Shown here: positions 21,116 to 31,735 of the stretch, in pieces
Layout: the number at the start of each line of letters is the position of its first letter
Position numbering within the stretch: the stretch's first letter is position 1
Assembly (NCBI GenBank): GCA_039566865.1
Contig: CM076947.1
Location: forward strand, 5,587,501 to 5,651,500
Direction of reading: 5' to 3'
Origin: Aurelia coerulea
Lineage: Eukaryota > Cnidaria > Scyphozoa > Semaeostomeae > Ulmaridae
Length of the DNA stretch: 64,000 bases
The notes under the pieces: model-generated
Databases searched by the model: none
Told to the model about the DNA's origin: nothing
Seen by the model: the letters and a program-made list of their open reading frames with translations, nothing else
Position numbers and translations under genes: made by a program

Positions 21116-21509
21116 ATGGATTCATTGCACAAGTCCCTCCAATTCTCCTCATTGTTGTTGAATCTCAACTCATTTCTGATAGGGTGGTTATGTTTTGATT
21201 TAGCATGGGTAAAACATATTTCCTTTTTACTTAGACTGCAGCTAACACATGTTCGCGGAAAGTGAGGGAAAAGAGTTCCTATCATCCTGCTTGAGGATAC
21301 AGTGGAGGCAATCGATTGCCTAGTGAGGACACGGTCCAATGTTGGAATTTGTGATGATAATGGATATGTCTTTGCTGTACCAACGAGAGGATCGACGAGA
21401 AGCTTGAATGGAAGCAAATGCTTGAAGTCGATAGTCGATTCTTGTTTCCTTGAAAGGCCTGAAGCGATCAAGACCACAAAACTGCGGAAGTATATGGCAA
21501 CGGTAGCTC
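21116..21509 (+). pseudogene. Tyrosine-recombinase-like C-terminus, truncated copy 3
   Basis: This is the third unit, with the same TGA (21263-21265). It breaks off at TVAH, before the LGHD and Tyr motifs, where unrelated DNA starts at 21510. Confidence 0.6.
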
Positions 21510-22229
21510 ATCTAGTATATCCACGTCCTCGTCAATTGCACGTATCCCCAACAAGGCCCTTGTGCTAGGCACATAGACTTATGACGATGGGTCCCTCGTA
21601 TCCCTGCGTTACCTTGCTCACAGGGACTCGTAATCAAACCAGTATATTAGGCCTAATAGGGTCAGGTTTTTCAGAGAAATTATACGAGTCTCTGTTGACC
21701 GAAGCGCCATTTTGAAATCAAAGAGCACAGGGAAACAAGAAACTCATTGTCATAAGTCTAAGGCACATATACAGTGCTCTGGCCGCTTGGGCCAGAAACG
21801 TCTTGCGACTCTAATTTTAGTAGGCAGAGTTTCCCTATTATTATGGTGCTGTCCACCCAATTGTTTATTAGTTTTGCTTTGGACTGTGCCGCTGGCGTGA
21901 CGTATACCACGCCTGCGTCACATCTGGCCTGTATATTATTTGTGCTCTGGTTATTCCTTTCATTTTGTTGCTGCTTGTTGTTGGTTGTTGTTGTTGTTAC
22001 TACTGGTTGGCTGCTGGCCCTCTGATTCTCTGCGCGTCAGAAATGAAAAACATCGGTGATAAGGAAAAGAAACAAATCAGAAATAAGAAACAAAGGAGAA
22101 CATTGAAAAAATAGGCTCCTTAAATGTGCTAAGAGAATATGTATATCAGATTTCAAAACTATATATATTCAGCAGTTGATAGAAAGAGCCAAGAATGTAT
22201 TCTGCGAGCCTCCCAGGAAAATTCTTGAT
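21510..22229. other. Unassigned spacer
   Basis: No gene is recognised. A GTT-rich low-complexity run lies at 21972-22000. Confidence 0.4.
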
Positions 22230-22905
22230 GACACGCCCTCTACTTTTGCTTAGAATGCCTTTCACGACCCTATGTTTGCCAGTCCTGAATTGGGATTTTG
22301 ACAATTTGTAACTTTTTTAATGGAGCAGCATCCCCCAGGAACGTTTTTGAATAAAAATAATTGATTTGACTCAGGAGATCTCTTGGATCCCTTGTGCGCC
22401 AGTGCCAAATCTGAATGTTTGACGACTTGAATAACCACTTCTGAAAAAAATTGCACAAAGAACCCCTATTCTGTCTTAGAACGCTTTTCGCAATACAATT
22501 TTTGCCTGTCCTCAACATGGAAACTTTGAAAATTCGCTGATAGTTTGTCTGAAGTTTTTGTCCAGGAATCATTTGAGAACTCCAACAATTACATTGGCTT
22601 AGAATGTCTCTCCCAATCACATTCCAACATCACTCGGAAATATTGCTACTCTTGGACCTATATCCAAAAACTTTCTTCTCTGTTTTTGAAATAAATGAAA
22701 GTGAATAAGAACTTCAGAATATGCCTTTGAGCTTGTGAATTATTTTTCCTCTTTACAGATAAAAACTCGTCTACTTCTTGATGGTGACTCGCTCCTTTGC
22801 TGAACTTTCGACCCCACGTACGTTTCCAACTTCTACGGAAAATTTCCGATTCTTGTCGAATTGGGGGAGCAGTTGCCCCTTAACCCCCCACGATTTCCGC
22901 CACTG
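22230..22905. mobile_element. hAT-related non-autonomous element, right end
   Basis: The right end reads, on the minus strand, CAGTGGCGGAAATCGTGGGG, a hAT-type terminus at 22905. The interior (22240-22620) has diverged copies of the same CTT.GCTTAGAATG units seen in the 14191-15265 element. The left end was not found. Confidence 0.6.
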
Positions 22906-22975
22906 CTCAAATACAAAATATGATAATTTTAAGAAACCATCAGTACTGGCCCAAATTCTTAGTTTCTTGTATCTA
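22906..22975 (+). repeat. Short copy of the 3006-3070 repeat
   Basis: AAAATATGATAATTTTAAG and CTGGCCCAAATTCTTAGTTTC match 3006-3063 in order. The hAT end at 22905 abuts it. Confidence 0.6.
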
Positions 22976-22986
22976 GACCCATTTTA

Positions 22987-23245
22987 CTAAACGCCTAACT
23001 TTACTAACTGCCTAACCACAGTACTCTTACATTTACGATCTTCGCCCTTTGCTGTTACTTTTCGCATTTTCTTTACGCTCTGCCCTCCAAAAATATTATG
23101 GATGGCTTCTCCAAACACAGCCTTGGCAACTGGCTTCATATTTCGATGCTTCAATGACTCTGCATAAGTTTGGTAGGCATCGTCGACCTTCATCATTGAA
23201 GACTGAGCTATTGCAAACAGATCCTTGATTATCCCTTCATGTGGT
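22987..23245 (-). CDS. Possible RFX-like DNA-binding exon
   Basis: After the acceptor TTCGTTGTAG the minus strand encodes about 85 residues. VDDAYQTYAESLKHRNMKPV, AVFGEAIHNIFGG and a basic KKMRKVTAKGEDRKCK resemble the RFX winged-helix pattern (Y..Y, A.FG..I...F, basic wing). The frame ends in TAG at 22987. It may be an exon of an element gene or an orphan exon. No neighbouring exon is recognised. Confidence 0.4.
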
Positions 23246-23460
23246 CTACAACGAAACAAGTTACCAGAAATCAAGTCACTCTAGAAAAAAAACCTTACAG
23301 CCACGAGAGTGACTCCTAATAGGATGGGTATGCGTTGTAAGAATACTAGTCCACGGATCATCTCCAATAATTAACTTAAAAAACACCTGCTTCGTTTGTA
23401 AATTCAACGTGTTTTCTCTACTAATCTTCCTTAGCTGCACATCACCTCTACGCGTATTCT

Positions 23461-23715
23461 ATTTCGTAAGAAACTACCCATAAACTCCACTCTCAGGTTG
23501 CCAAAAATGTATTTCAAGAACTGAAATTCTTAACATATTTTCATTTCATTTCCACTTTATTTCCTGCATCATATGATGGGATCAAATTTCTCATAAGGTA
23601 CATTTTAGAAATGTAAACATTGTAAAGGCTTCAAAAAGCCATATTTTGAAATGTTTACAAGTTAAGAGGTATTGAACACGAAGATTCTTGTGGAACTTTT
23701 AATCTAGTTGTCAAA
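23461..23715 (+). repeat. Interspersed repeat copy related to 2714-2980
   Basis: GTAAGAAACTACCCATAA, AACATATTTTC, GTACATTTTAGAAATGTA and GAACACGAAGATTCTTGTGG follow the order seen in the Harbinger intron copy. Confidence 0.6.
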
Positions 23716-24020
23716 ATCTAAAATTTCTGCTTACCTGGACAATTGTAACTTTTTAATGGATACAAAAAAAATGATTTTAGGCTCCGCCATTATTTTCTTC
23801 CATACAAAATGAAACAACGTCTTAACACCCGCCTTTTGTTGTTTTCCCACCTTTGACGATGTTGTTGTTGTTGCTACCACGCCTCCTCTTGCTTTACCTT
23901 GACCCCCATCTGAATGCTTACCTAGACATGGAGAATGTATCCAAATTGCTATTTATAAACTTCAGATGAATTTGAATGCTTTCCTTCTTGTCTATTTTCT
24001 CTGCTTTTAGTGCTCTAAAG
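23716..24020. other. Spacer
   Basis: Nothing recognised. A short GTTGTTGTTGTTGCT run lies at 23862-23876. Confidence 0.4.
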
Positions 24021-24812
24021 TCACCTCTCCACACAGCTTGTTGAAATTTGTGCTGATGGTGGTATGTGATATTGATGCAGTGTAAAGGGTGATGGCATTG
24101 GTGACGGATAATATGGTGTGGGTGTTGCTATGTGTCCTAGAGCTGGTGGTGCTGGTGGTGCTGTTGGTGCTGGTGATGGGTATTGGCGTGGTGTTATTCC
24201 ATAGGCAGATTGCATAGGTGCTGTTGATGGATGGTACGGTGCGGCTGGTGTTACTGGTTGTGGATATCTGCGTTGTGCTGGCCGGGGTGATGGTGGTGGA
24301 TGCATGACTTGTTGATGTTGCTGCTGGTGTGCAGGAGCTGCAGCAGTGAGGACATCAACGAGAAGCTGCACTGAGCCTCCGTGCGCATCTGCTCCTGCTT
24401 CACTCTTTGGTACATGCAGTAGGGGTAAGAGATCCACTAGGTTTTTAGTGGTCTTAAAGAGTGGATCAGGCAGAGGGGCAAACGTCATGCCATTTGCAAA
24501 TTTTACACGATTGCTGAAAAGCCTCTTGGCCACCATATAGTTGATGCCCATGGAAAACAGGGCACCGCCAACTTCAATGGCAGCCAACATGGACTCCTTC
24601 AGCTGAGGGGAGGGATTTAAGATGCCCAGTGCAGCAGCTTGTTTGTCCTGGAAGGTGTTCGGTCCCTCGTAGTCCCTATGGAACTTCTTTAACAATTCGC
24701 CGAATGACCGTGCTTCCGCAATAAATTCATGGACTTTGTGCTGGTCCAGGAACCGTGTGTCCGCTTGCAAGAGAGGGAAGTTTTCGTTGAGGGTGCTTCC
24801 CAGCTCAGACAT
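24021..24812 (-). CDS. Unrecognised protein family, copy 2, intact ORF
   Basis: 263 residues from the ATG at 24812. Residues 1-135 share blocks with the 12047-13150 protein: MSEL.STL.EN, KFH.D, SPQL..S, VGGALF..GI.Y.VA, ANGMTFA..PDP.FK.TK and DL..LL. After that it turns into a Pro/Gln/His/Tyr-rich low-complexity tail unlike copy 1's Lys-rich end. No transmembrane segment or catalytic motif is visible. The ORF begins 18 bases after the stop of a transmembrane exon on the same strand. The conserved N-terminal half under an open frame suggests a functional domain; its role is unknown. Confidence 0.6.
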   Translation of the reverse strand: MSELGSTLNENFPLLQADTRFLDQHKVHEFIAEARSFGELLKKFHRDYEGPNTFQDKQAAALGILNPSPQLKESMLAAIEVGGALFSMGINYMVAKRLFSNRVKFANGMTFAPLPDPLFKTTKNLVDLLPLLHVPKSEAGADAHGGSVQLLVDVLTAAAPAHQQQHQQVMHPPPSPRPAQRRYPQPVTPAAPYHPSTAPMQSAYGITPRQYPSPAPTAPPAPPALGHIATPTPYYPSPMPSPFTLHQYHIPPSAQISTSCVER

Positions 24813-24830
24813 TGCTGAGTGCTCTTACCG

Positions 24831-24982
24831 TTATTGCCTTGATAAGTAGTTTCCCACGTATTTACTCTGTTTCTTTTGTTTTTTAAAGTAGTAGAGACAA
24901 CAGGTTATTGAAATGATTAGTAGCAATACCAAAACTGCGACCGTGGCAGCAATGGCAGGCATGATATGATTTGTTTCCGTAC
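24831..24982 (-). CDS. Possible terminal exon with transmembrane segment
   Basis: After the acceptor TTTGCGTTGCAG the minus strand reads TETNHIMPAI, then a hydrophobic run (AATVAVLVLLLIISITCCLY), then a basic tail (YFKKQKKQ...) and a TAA at 24831. That is the layout of a type I membrane protein's last exon. No upstream exon is recognised. The unrecognised family copy 2 starts 18 bases beyond on the same strand. Confidence 0.4.
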
Positions 24983-25304
24983 CTGCAACGCAAAGTGGAG
25001 AGTTTCAGTTGTAAAAAGTATACCCAAAGTAAATCATCCATTGCAAAAAATGGGAAATTCTTCTTTCTCTCATGTTGTCTGTGTGGCATTAGTAGCCTCG
25101 TTTATATGTTATGTTGCGCATGTGCTGACGTTGTTTTTTGTCCAAAGCATGAGACTAGAAATTGAGGATGGATAATATAAAGATTATTTTTAATGGACTA
25201 TTATTTTTGAATAAATTTAAAGGCAGAAACACCGCAACACGACAAAAAACAACAGCAAATACAATTAATTTAGTTTTTGCCAATATTTCGTCCTGCCATG
25301 CAGA

Positions 25305-25357
25305 ACTTCTTCAGGGCTGTAATGTGACAGTATGTCACATTACAGCCCTGAAGAAGT
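25305..25357. repeat. Perfect 25-bp inverted repeat with 3-base loop
   Basis: The arms 25305-25329 and 25333-25357 are exact complements around GTA. The homologous copies at 30500 and 44077 lack it, so it is an insertion. It would fold as a very stable hairpin if transcribed. Confidence 0.9.
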
Positions 25358-25820
25358 CCTGCTAGTTGGGTCAAAATCTACGGTCCCGTGGCAACTTTTA
25401 GGAGACCTTGTTTTGAAAGTTCCTTTTGGTATTTTAAAGTATGCTCTACAGAATGGGCCTGGGTACATTTTGATTTTTGATGGGCGTTGGCAGGAAATGG
25501 CGTCATAAGACTGGCACCTAGAAAATCCTTTTTACGGTCATAACTTGGGACAGATTAGTCGAATTCATCCAAGTAATGTACCACTCGACTCCTCGTGAGA
25601 CAAGCTTTCGATTTATGTACACTAAATCCTATTTTGATGATATCAGCAGTTTATGTTATGACGTCACTGAGTGTTGATGACGTCACAAACAAGATACAAA
25701 GCATGCAGTTCTGACATCACTGAGATCGAAAACATTTCAAATTTGATTATTGTTTTGCAATACTTCTGTCTTTTGATACAAACTTATCAACTTTCCATGT
25801 CTAAAATTGGAATTAATATA

Positions 25821-26592
25821 CATTAAGTGCAAAAATTTTTTGGCGTGACAAACTTTCGGACAAAGACTTGTCCGGAAACTTATTTGTACGAAATATGTAG
25901 TTGTCCGAAAATTTGTCACGCCAAAAATTTTTGCACATATATGCGCATGCGTAGTATGAATTTAATGCCCAAAATAAGAACCAAGACAAGAAATCTGAAA
26001 TCGAATCTCCAGCACGTCACGAAAGGTTATTGTAAACATGCAAAGTTTTTGAAAAATACTGTTCCAATCAAATATTATTGTCATAGTGAGAACTTATGGT
26101 CAGAACAAGTAACAACAAAGTCCTCTTCGTCTATCACCATTTAAATGCTCTCAGTATTGCTGATGTAATTCGAAAAGAATTCATATCAAAATGGCCAAAA
26201 TTGATGATGCTATCAAAACGACATAGAACAAGAAGACCCTTTTGCAGATTTAAACTGCCTATGACAACCAACTACAATTTAAAGCAAGTATACAAAAAAT
26301 TGACGAATACGAATAGAAACAAGAAAATCGGTTAATTTTTTGCTATTCTATTTCAGAAAATTTTATGTTAGAAGGGACTTTATGACATGCTACGGCTCTA
26401 TTCAAACTTTATGAAGGTGTTTTGTTTCAATAAATTTATAAGCTGCTGTGATATTGCATAAATGATCCAAAGACTAGTCAAAAATTTTGTCCGAAAATTT
26501 ATTTGTCCGAAATACCAAAAATGTGTCCGAAAATATTTTCACCGAAGTTTATTGTCCGAAATTTTATCCGCCGGAAATGTTTGTACTTAATG
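25821..26592. mobile_element. Non-autonomous element with TA duplication, inserted in the inverted arm
   Basis: It starts CATTAAGTGCAAA and ends TTTGTACTTAATG, flanked by TA on both sides (25819-25820 and 26593-26594). The empty site is visible in the homologous copies near 30045. A strong inner inverted repeat pairs 25827-25862 with about 25901-25936, and TGTCCGAAA recurs several times at the right side. The TA target points to Tc1/mariner-type mobilisation. No transposase is present. Confidence 0.75.
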
Positions 26593-26736
26593 TATCATGT
26601 GCTGAAGTCACTTCCTTAACAGAAATAACTAAGTATCATTATAACAAATATTTGTGAACTGTCTGAAATATAAAGTGGGATGATGATGGGAAGAAACATG
26701 CAGTTCTACACATCCTGCCAAGTAGTCCATCCATGA

Positions 26737-26880
26737 TTAGTTATCTAAAATATCAATTGCACCATCTGGTTCTGAGTTGCTGTCTGAAAGCACCTCAGAC
26801 TCTGGTTCGGATTCATAGTCGATGTTTTTAGCATCTCGTTCGTTGAAACGATTCACCCGAGGGACTATCAATGTCTTTAA
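26737..26880 (-). pseudogene. Acidic C-terminal coding remnant
   Basis: NRFNERDAKNIDYESEPESE, then Ser/Asp/Glu-rich residues and a stop. The same end is at 29780-29903 and 43357-43480 on the plus strand with a few substitutions. The family is not recognised. Confidence 0.35.
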
Positions 26881-26960
26881 CATCTTCTTGTTTGTTGAAA
26901 CTATTAACTCGTAGAGTTCTCCCATCATCGGGAATTGCTCGCAGTTTGCAGTGTTGACAG

Positions 26961-27526
26961 AACTGGCTCTAACACAAAAGAATGGTGAAGATATGGATCT
27001 TGTGACAGTGAAGATATGGATCTTGGTGCAATTGCTGCGCAAGCTGCTCATGAGCTTCCTGGCCAAATGATCTTTTATGTATCAGAAAGGCTATCTGTTT
27101 GATTGGCCACGCGTGTTCTTGCTTTCACAGGTGCAGATGCAATCAGCGGTTTATTTGGTCATGGACTAGTCTTTACGTTGGAGAAAGCGAAAAAAACTCC
27201 AGAGTTTGCAGTTTGATTTCTGATCTTGGATAACAAATTGAACTATTTCCAGAGGTTGTGCAAAGGATACCGAAATTAACCACCAAACGTGATTATCGTG
27301 ATGTATCAAGCCAATCCTTGCAGACGCAACACAACTAAGATTCTTAAGGTAGAAGAATACACTTAAGAGGGGTTTTTTTTGTAAGCTTGTATCTCTGGTA
27401 TAGGACTTTGCAAATGGTCAAACTAACAATTTCCAGTTGCCTTGGGATATGATAAAGTAAAATGTCAAAGAAATTTTTTTGTATCAGGTCCCAATTTCGG
27501 GATACGCCCTATTTTGGACCACACAT
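26961..27526. other. Spacer left of the duplicated block
   Basis: No gene is recognised. A short direct repeat, GTGAAGATATGGATCTTG, occurs at 26984 and 27009. Confidence 0.4.
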
Positions 27527-29547
27527 TTTTCCGCATATCCAAAAAGTTCCTAAATTGTGTCAAAGATATTTTCTGAACCAAAACAGGTATGACTGAGAAA
27601 CTTTGAACAGCAAACAAACTATGATGGATCTGTGATATGAACCTATCTTGGCATGTTTAGGGCATTCAGAGGTGTTGCTACTCTCATTTGAAAAACATGA
27701 CAAAATTTATCATAAATACACATCATACAAAGATCAATAACTTTCAGAGTAAGGTATCCTTGGTTACAGATTGAGCCTTATATCACAGCTCAAGCATAGC
27801 TGAAACCTCTGTCCAAATCTGACAGTGATACCTCTAATAGTTTTCTTGCAATCCTTGCCACAAATTTTGAAAAGGGCGAAAAACTGCATTTTCAGGAAAT
27901 TGCGATCAAAGTTTAGCAACCAATTCAGTGTATGATAATGTGCTCATTTTAGGCTAAATTGCATCATATTGTTACTAGGGTCCTTCCTTATCTTCAAAGT
28001 AGTATATATGTCTTTTATTCCTGTCCCTGGTTGATCTTGAAATTTCTTTTGTCTTCTCAAATCATTTTGTCTTTCTCAATTATGCATGCACCATCTTTTC
28101 TTGCAACCTTTTCTATATGCTGACATCTGATATTTGTCAGGATGCAATCAGAACTCATTCAAAATTGTTTTGAACCAACTGTTGATGTGCTGGAGTGATG
28201 CTAGACTGTTCACCAAAGGAACATTTGAGCTTTTGGCTAAATTTGGGTAAATGTTTCCAAATAGTTCCATTGTCGGCTTCATTTTTGTTTTGCAACCAAC
28301 AACAGGGAAAAGCGCACAGGCAGGCATTGCTCAGGCCTGTAAAGAACACTCTCAACCTTGTCAGGAGCAACTATTGAAGGATCCTTGTAATGACGCATCA
28401 GTGGTATCCCATTACTGTTGTCCTTCTATCTAGAGACCATGCAACAAGAATCTGTCCCAGCGGTGCAAAGGTTGTGCACATGGCATGGTAAGGGTTTGAA
28501 GTAAACAATGATCTTGATTATTCACAAGAATCCTATGGGCAGTAAATAAATAATGATATTGCAACTCTTTATTCATTTTCCATCTTCAGTCATTCAATGT
28601 TTCTTTGTTTGAGCATGCATCATGATGATGGAAAATACCACACACAACCCACATCTCCTCACATCCTTCTCTAATCATATCATTACAATTTAGCCTGTCA
28701 AAACTATGGTAATGAGCTTTAGTCGTCTCCTGGTACATAATTGCTTCTTGTGAAGGGTCACACTTGTCCTCAGCTTTTAGTTTTCAACCACTTTATAGAT
28801 TTAGGCCATTATTATTATGGCCTAACTAAAACGCCCAATCAAGTCTCGCTTCTCGCTAATGGAATCAGGCTCTGTGTTTGCATTGAACATAATCGTTGCC
28901 TAAGCATCTACTAGTCTTTCTTCCTGTTCCTCTAGCTGATTCCCAATAAATCTCCTTCATTTGCTTCCAATAAATCGTTGATTTTTAATTTCCAATTCGA
29001 ATAAACTCTGAGAAACTCTGTCGAAGCAAAATTCGGCCACAAGAAGCAGCCTCTTTCTGCCCCAGCCTCTCCTTTGCTGGAAAAGGAATGGACAGGGGAC
29101 AAGAAGAGCCAAGGAATTGTAGGGAAGCCGGATTTTGGGGCAAGATCAGATGTTTTGCCCTGTTTTGAGTTTCGTTACCATGGCAACGCAGACTCTTGTT
29201 TAGAGTGGGGTGTACACAACGTGGTTTTCCTTGGAATTGGTACTGAATATGACCCAAAACAACATTGTACCACATTATACACAGTCTAAGGATGCTATAA
29301 ACAAGAAATCTCAAAAAATGATTTTTTTCAAAATTCTAGTGTATTCTTCTACCATTCTTAAGATGGCTTTCAATGAAGTGGTAGAGTACAGAGAGGCTTC
29401 CTCCTAACGAAGATTCATAGGCACAGCATAACCGAGGAACAAATTACCAATGTAACATTTGGAGACGTTTTCATGAAGCAGAGTAACATCCATCTCCGTG
29501 ACCGCATTGATGAAAGTTCAGTTCAGTAGGGCTGTTATTTTATAACC

Positions 29548-29732
29548 AATAGACCTTTTAGCTGTTCTAAAAAAATCAGAATCGATCAATATTTTACTAA
29601 ATTTTGTAGAATTTTCGAATGTGCACAATAATAATTGAAGCTCTATCGCCACTCGATCGAACCTCGCGTATAAAAATGTATAACAATAGCGCTCCATCCA
29701 GGCTCTTTTGTAGGATAGCTAAAAGGTCTATT
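29548..29732. mobile_element. Small MITE with 16-bp inverted ends
   Basis: AATAGACCTTTTAGCT (29548-29563) and AGCTAAAAGGTCTATT (29717-29732) are perfect inverted copies. It repeats at 43125-43309 within copy B. The target duplication is not clear. Confidence 0.7.
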
Positions 29733-29734
29733 CT

Positions 29735-30601
29735 GTCAACACTCCAAGCTGTAAGCAATTTCCGATTATGTGATGGTTCTTCGGGTGAATCGTTTCAACG
29801 AACAAGATGCTAAAAACATTGACTATGAATCCGAACCAGAGTCTGAGGTGCTTTCAGACAGCAACTCAGAACCAGATGGTGCAATTGATATTTTTGATAA
29901 CTAATCATGGATTGACTACTTGACAGGATGTGTAGAACTGCATGTTTCTTCACATCAGCATCCCACTTTATATTTCAGACAGTTCACAAATATTTGTTAT
30001 AATGATACTTAGTTATTTCTGTGCAGGCAGTGACTTCAGCACATGATATGTTAATTCCAATTTTAGACATGGAAAGTTGATAAGTTCGTATCAAAAGACA
30101 GAAGTATTGCAAAACAATAATCAAATTTGAAATGTTTTCGATCTCAGTGATGTCAGAACTGCATGCTTTGGATCTTGTTTGTGACGTCATCAACACTCAG
30201 TGACGTCATAACACAAATTGCTGATATCATCAAAATAGGATTTAGTATACATCAATCGAAAGCTTATCTCACGAGGAGTCGAATGGTTCATTACTGGGAT
30301 GAATTCGACTAATCTGTCCCAAGTTATGACTGTAAAAAGGATTTTCTAGGTGCCAATCTTATGACGTCATTTCCGGCCAACGCCCATCGAAAATCAAAAT
30401 GTACCCAGGCCCATTTTGCAGAGCATACTTTGAAATACCAAAAGGAACTTTCAAAACAAGGTCTCCTAAAAGTTGTCACGGGACCGTAGATTTCGACCCA
30501 ACTATGCATGGCAGGACGAAATATTGGCAAAAATTAAATTAATCGTATTTGCTGTTGTTTTTTGTCGTGTTGCAGTGTTTCTGCCTTTAAATTTATTCAT
30601 T
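29735..30601 (+). repeat. Segment inverted relative to 25197-26960
   Basis: This is the right arm of the inverted pair and retains the uninterrupted arrangement at both insertion sites. Confidence 0.85.
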
Positions 30602-31735
30602 TTTTCGTCATCGCAAGCATCTTCAGATCCGGCAATCGACGTTGGTATCGTGGCCTTTACTTTTTCAAACTATTATTTTTGCCCAGAGGGGCACTCAGCA
30701 CATGCACATATGGGGAGGTAAGTCAGATATTGTCAAAATTTTCAAAGAAACATCACAATCTTTGCACCAAAAAATGAGACACAAATTAATGAACTCTTGG
30801 CATGTAAGTGTGGACATTTTCATCAAACATTTAGAAACTTTTAGAACTTGTTGGTCATCTGACTTTCTTATCGAAAGTGTGTATTCCAGGGCTTGCAAAG
30901 TTGCTAAGGTGGTAGAAAGTTAAGAAAAACCAGGTCAACATCATACAATTTTTGGCTGAATAATATTCACTACAATTTTGTCTCCTACAAGTTGTCTTTC
31001 TTCATGTACTGCTAGCAGTTTGGATGATGCTTCACATAGTTAGAATTAACTTCAAATTTGTCAGTGTGCTGGTTGTAACGGGGTTGAAAACATTAAACAT
31101 CATTTACAGTATAATCAGTACCGTACCTCTCAAGGCTGACATAAAATTTGTCAGGATTTCAAATCTTTTTAGCCTGACTCAGGGGAAAAAGGTTTGAGTG
31201 ACTGTGGTATACCAGTAAGATGAAGTACGGATATAACTGTACACATTTTCAGTCTTACAATTATTGTGTTTGAAATTTGTATCATAAAATTGGAGGCTAT
31301 AGATAAATATATCTGGTATGAATTAAAAGTACTGAACATCCTGATTAAGGTCAATACCAGATTTTTGTACATACCGTACTTAAGATAGCAAGGTCTACCA
31401 GTGCATGCAAAGTACTAAAACGCCAACTAAAGCTACTTTCGTGCCAATTAGAAAAATAATGCTGATTGCAGGCATCACAGAAGTTGATTATGCCTGATGA
31501 AATTTTTGACCCCCTGCTATGATGCTCAAATGGTGTGGCTCAAACCCTGCCAGACTTCTTAGGCTGCAAAGTCACAGGATTACAGCACTGTGCCAAACAA
31601 CTACTTTGAAACACAGTTTAAAGTCTGTCTCAAATCATGTGGCAGTTGAAAATGTATACAGATAAAAACAATTGAATTGTTTGCATGGGTAATTTTGTGT
31701 TACCGAAAATCTCACCTGACTCCTAATTTGAGACT

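Larger units (their letters stand above)
18034..21509. repeat. Tandem array: 2.7 copies of a ~1.29 kb unit
   Basis: AGACTGGTCGCAACATATTT starts copies at 18034, 19321 and 20606 (spacing 1287 and 1285). Copies differ by few substitutions and by homopolymer length. The third copy stops abruptly at 21509 inside the coding part. Each unit contains the same coding relic on the plus strand and a G-run near its middle. Confidence 0.95.
25197..26960 (-). repeat. Inverted third copy of part of the duplicated block
   Basis: The reverse complement aligns to 29735-30601, and so also to 43312-44178. Shared blocks include GACGAAATATTGGCAAAAA, CTACGGTCCCGTG, CGACTCCTCGTGAGA (inverted) and the acidic coding end at 26737-26880. 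Two insertions set it apart: a 60-bp fold-back at about 25301-25361 and a 772-bp element at 25821-26592. Confidence 0.85.

Noticed and set aside
18377..21477. Three 174-residue minus-strand ORFs identical between the tandem units
   Set aside because: They are antisense to the plus-strand frame with the recombinase-like motifs; conservation is due to the recent tandem duplication.
29640..29670. A CGATCGAACC stretch resembling a Pol III B box
   Set aside because: There is no A box or cloverleaf at the right distance; it lies inside a MITE.
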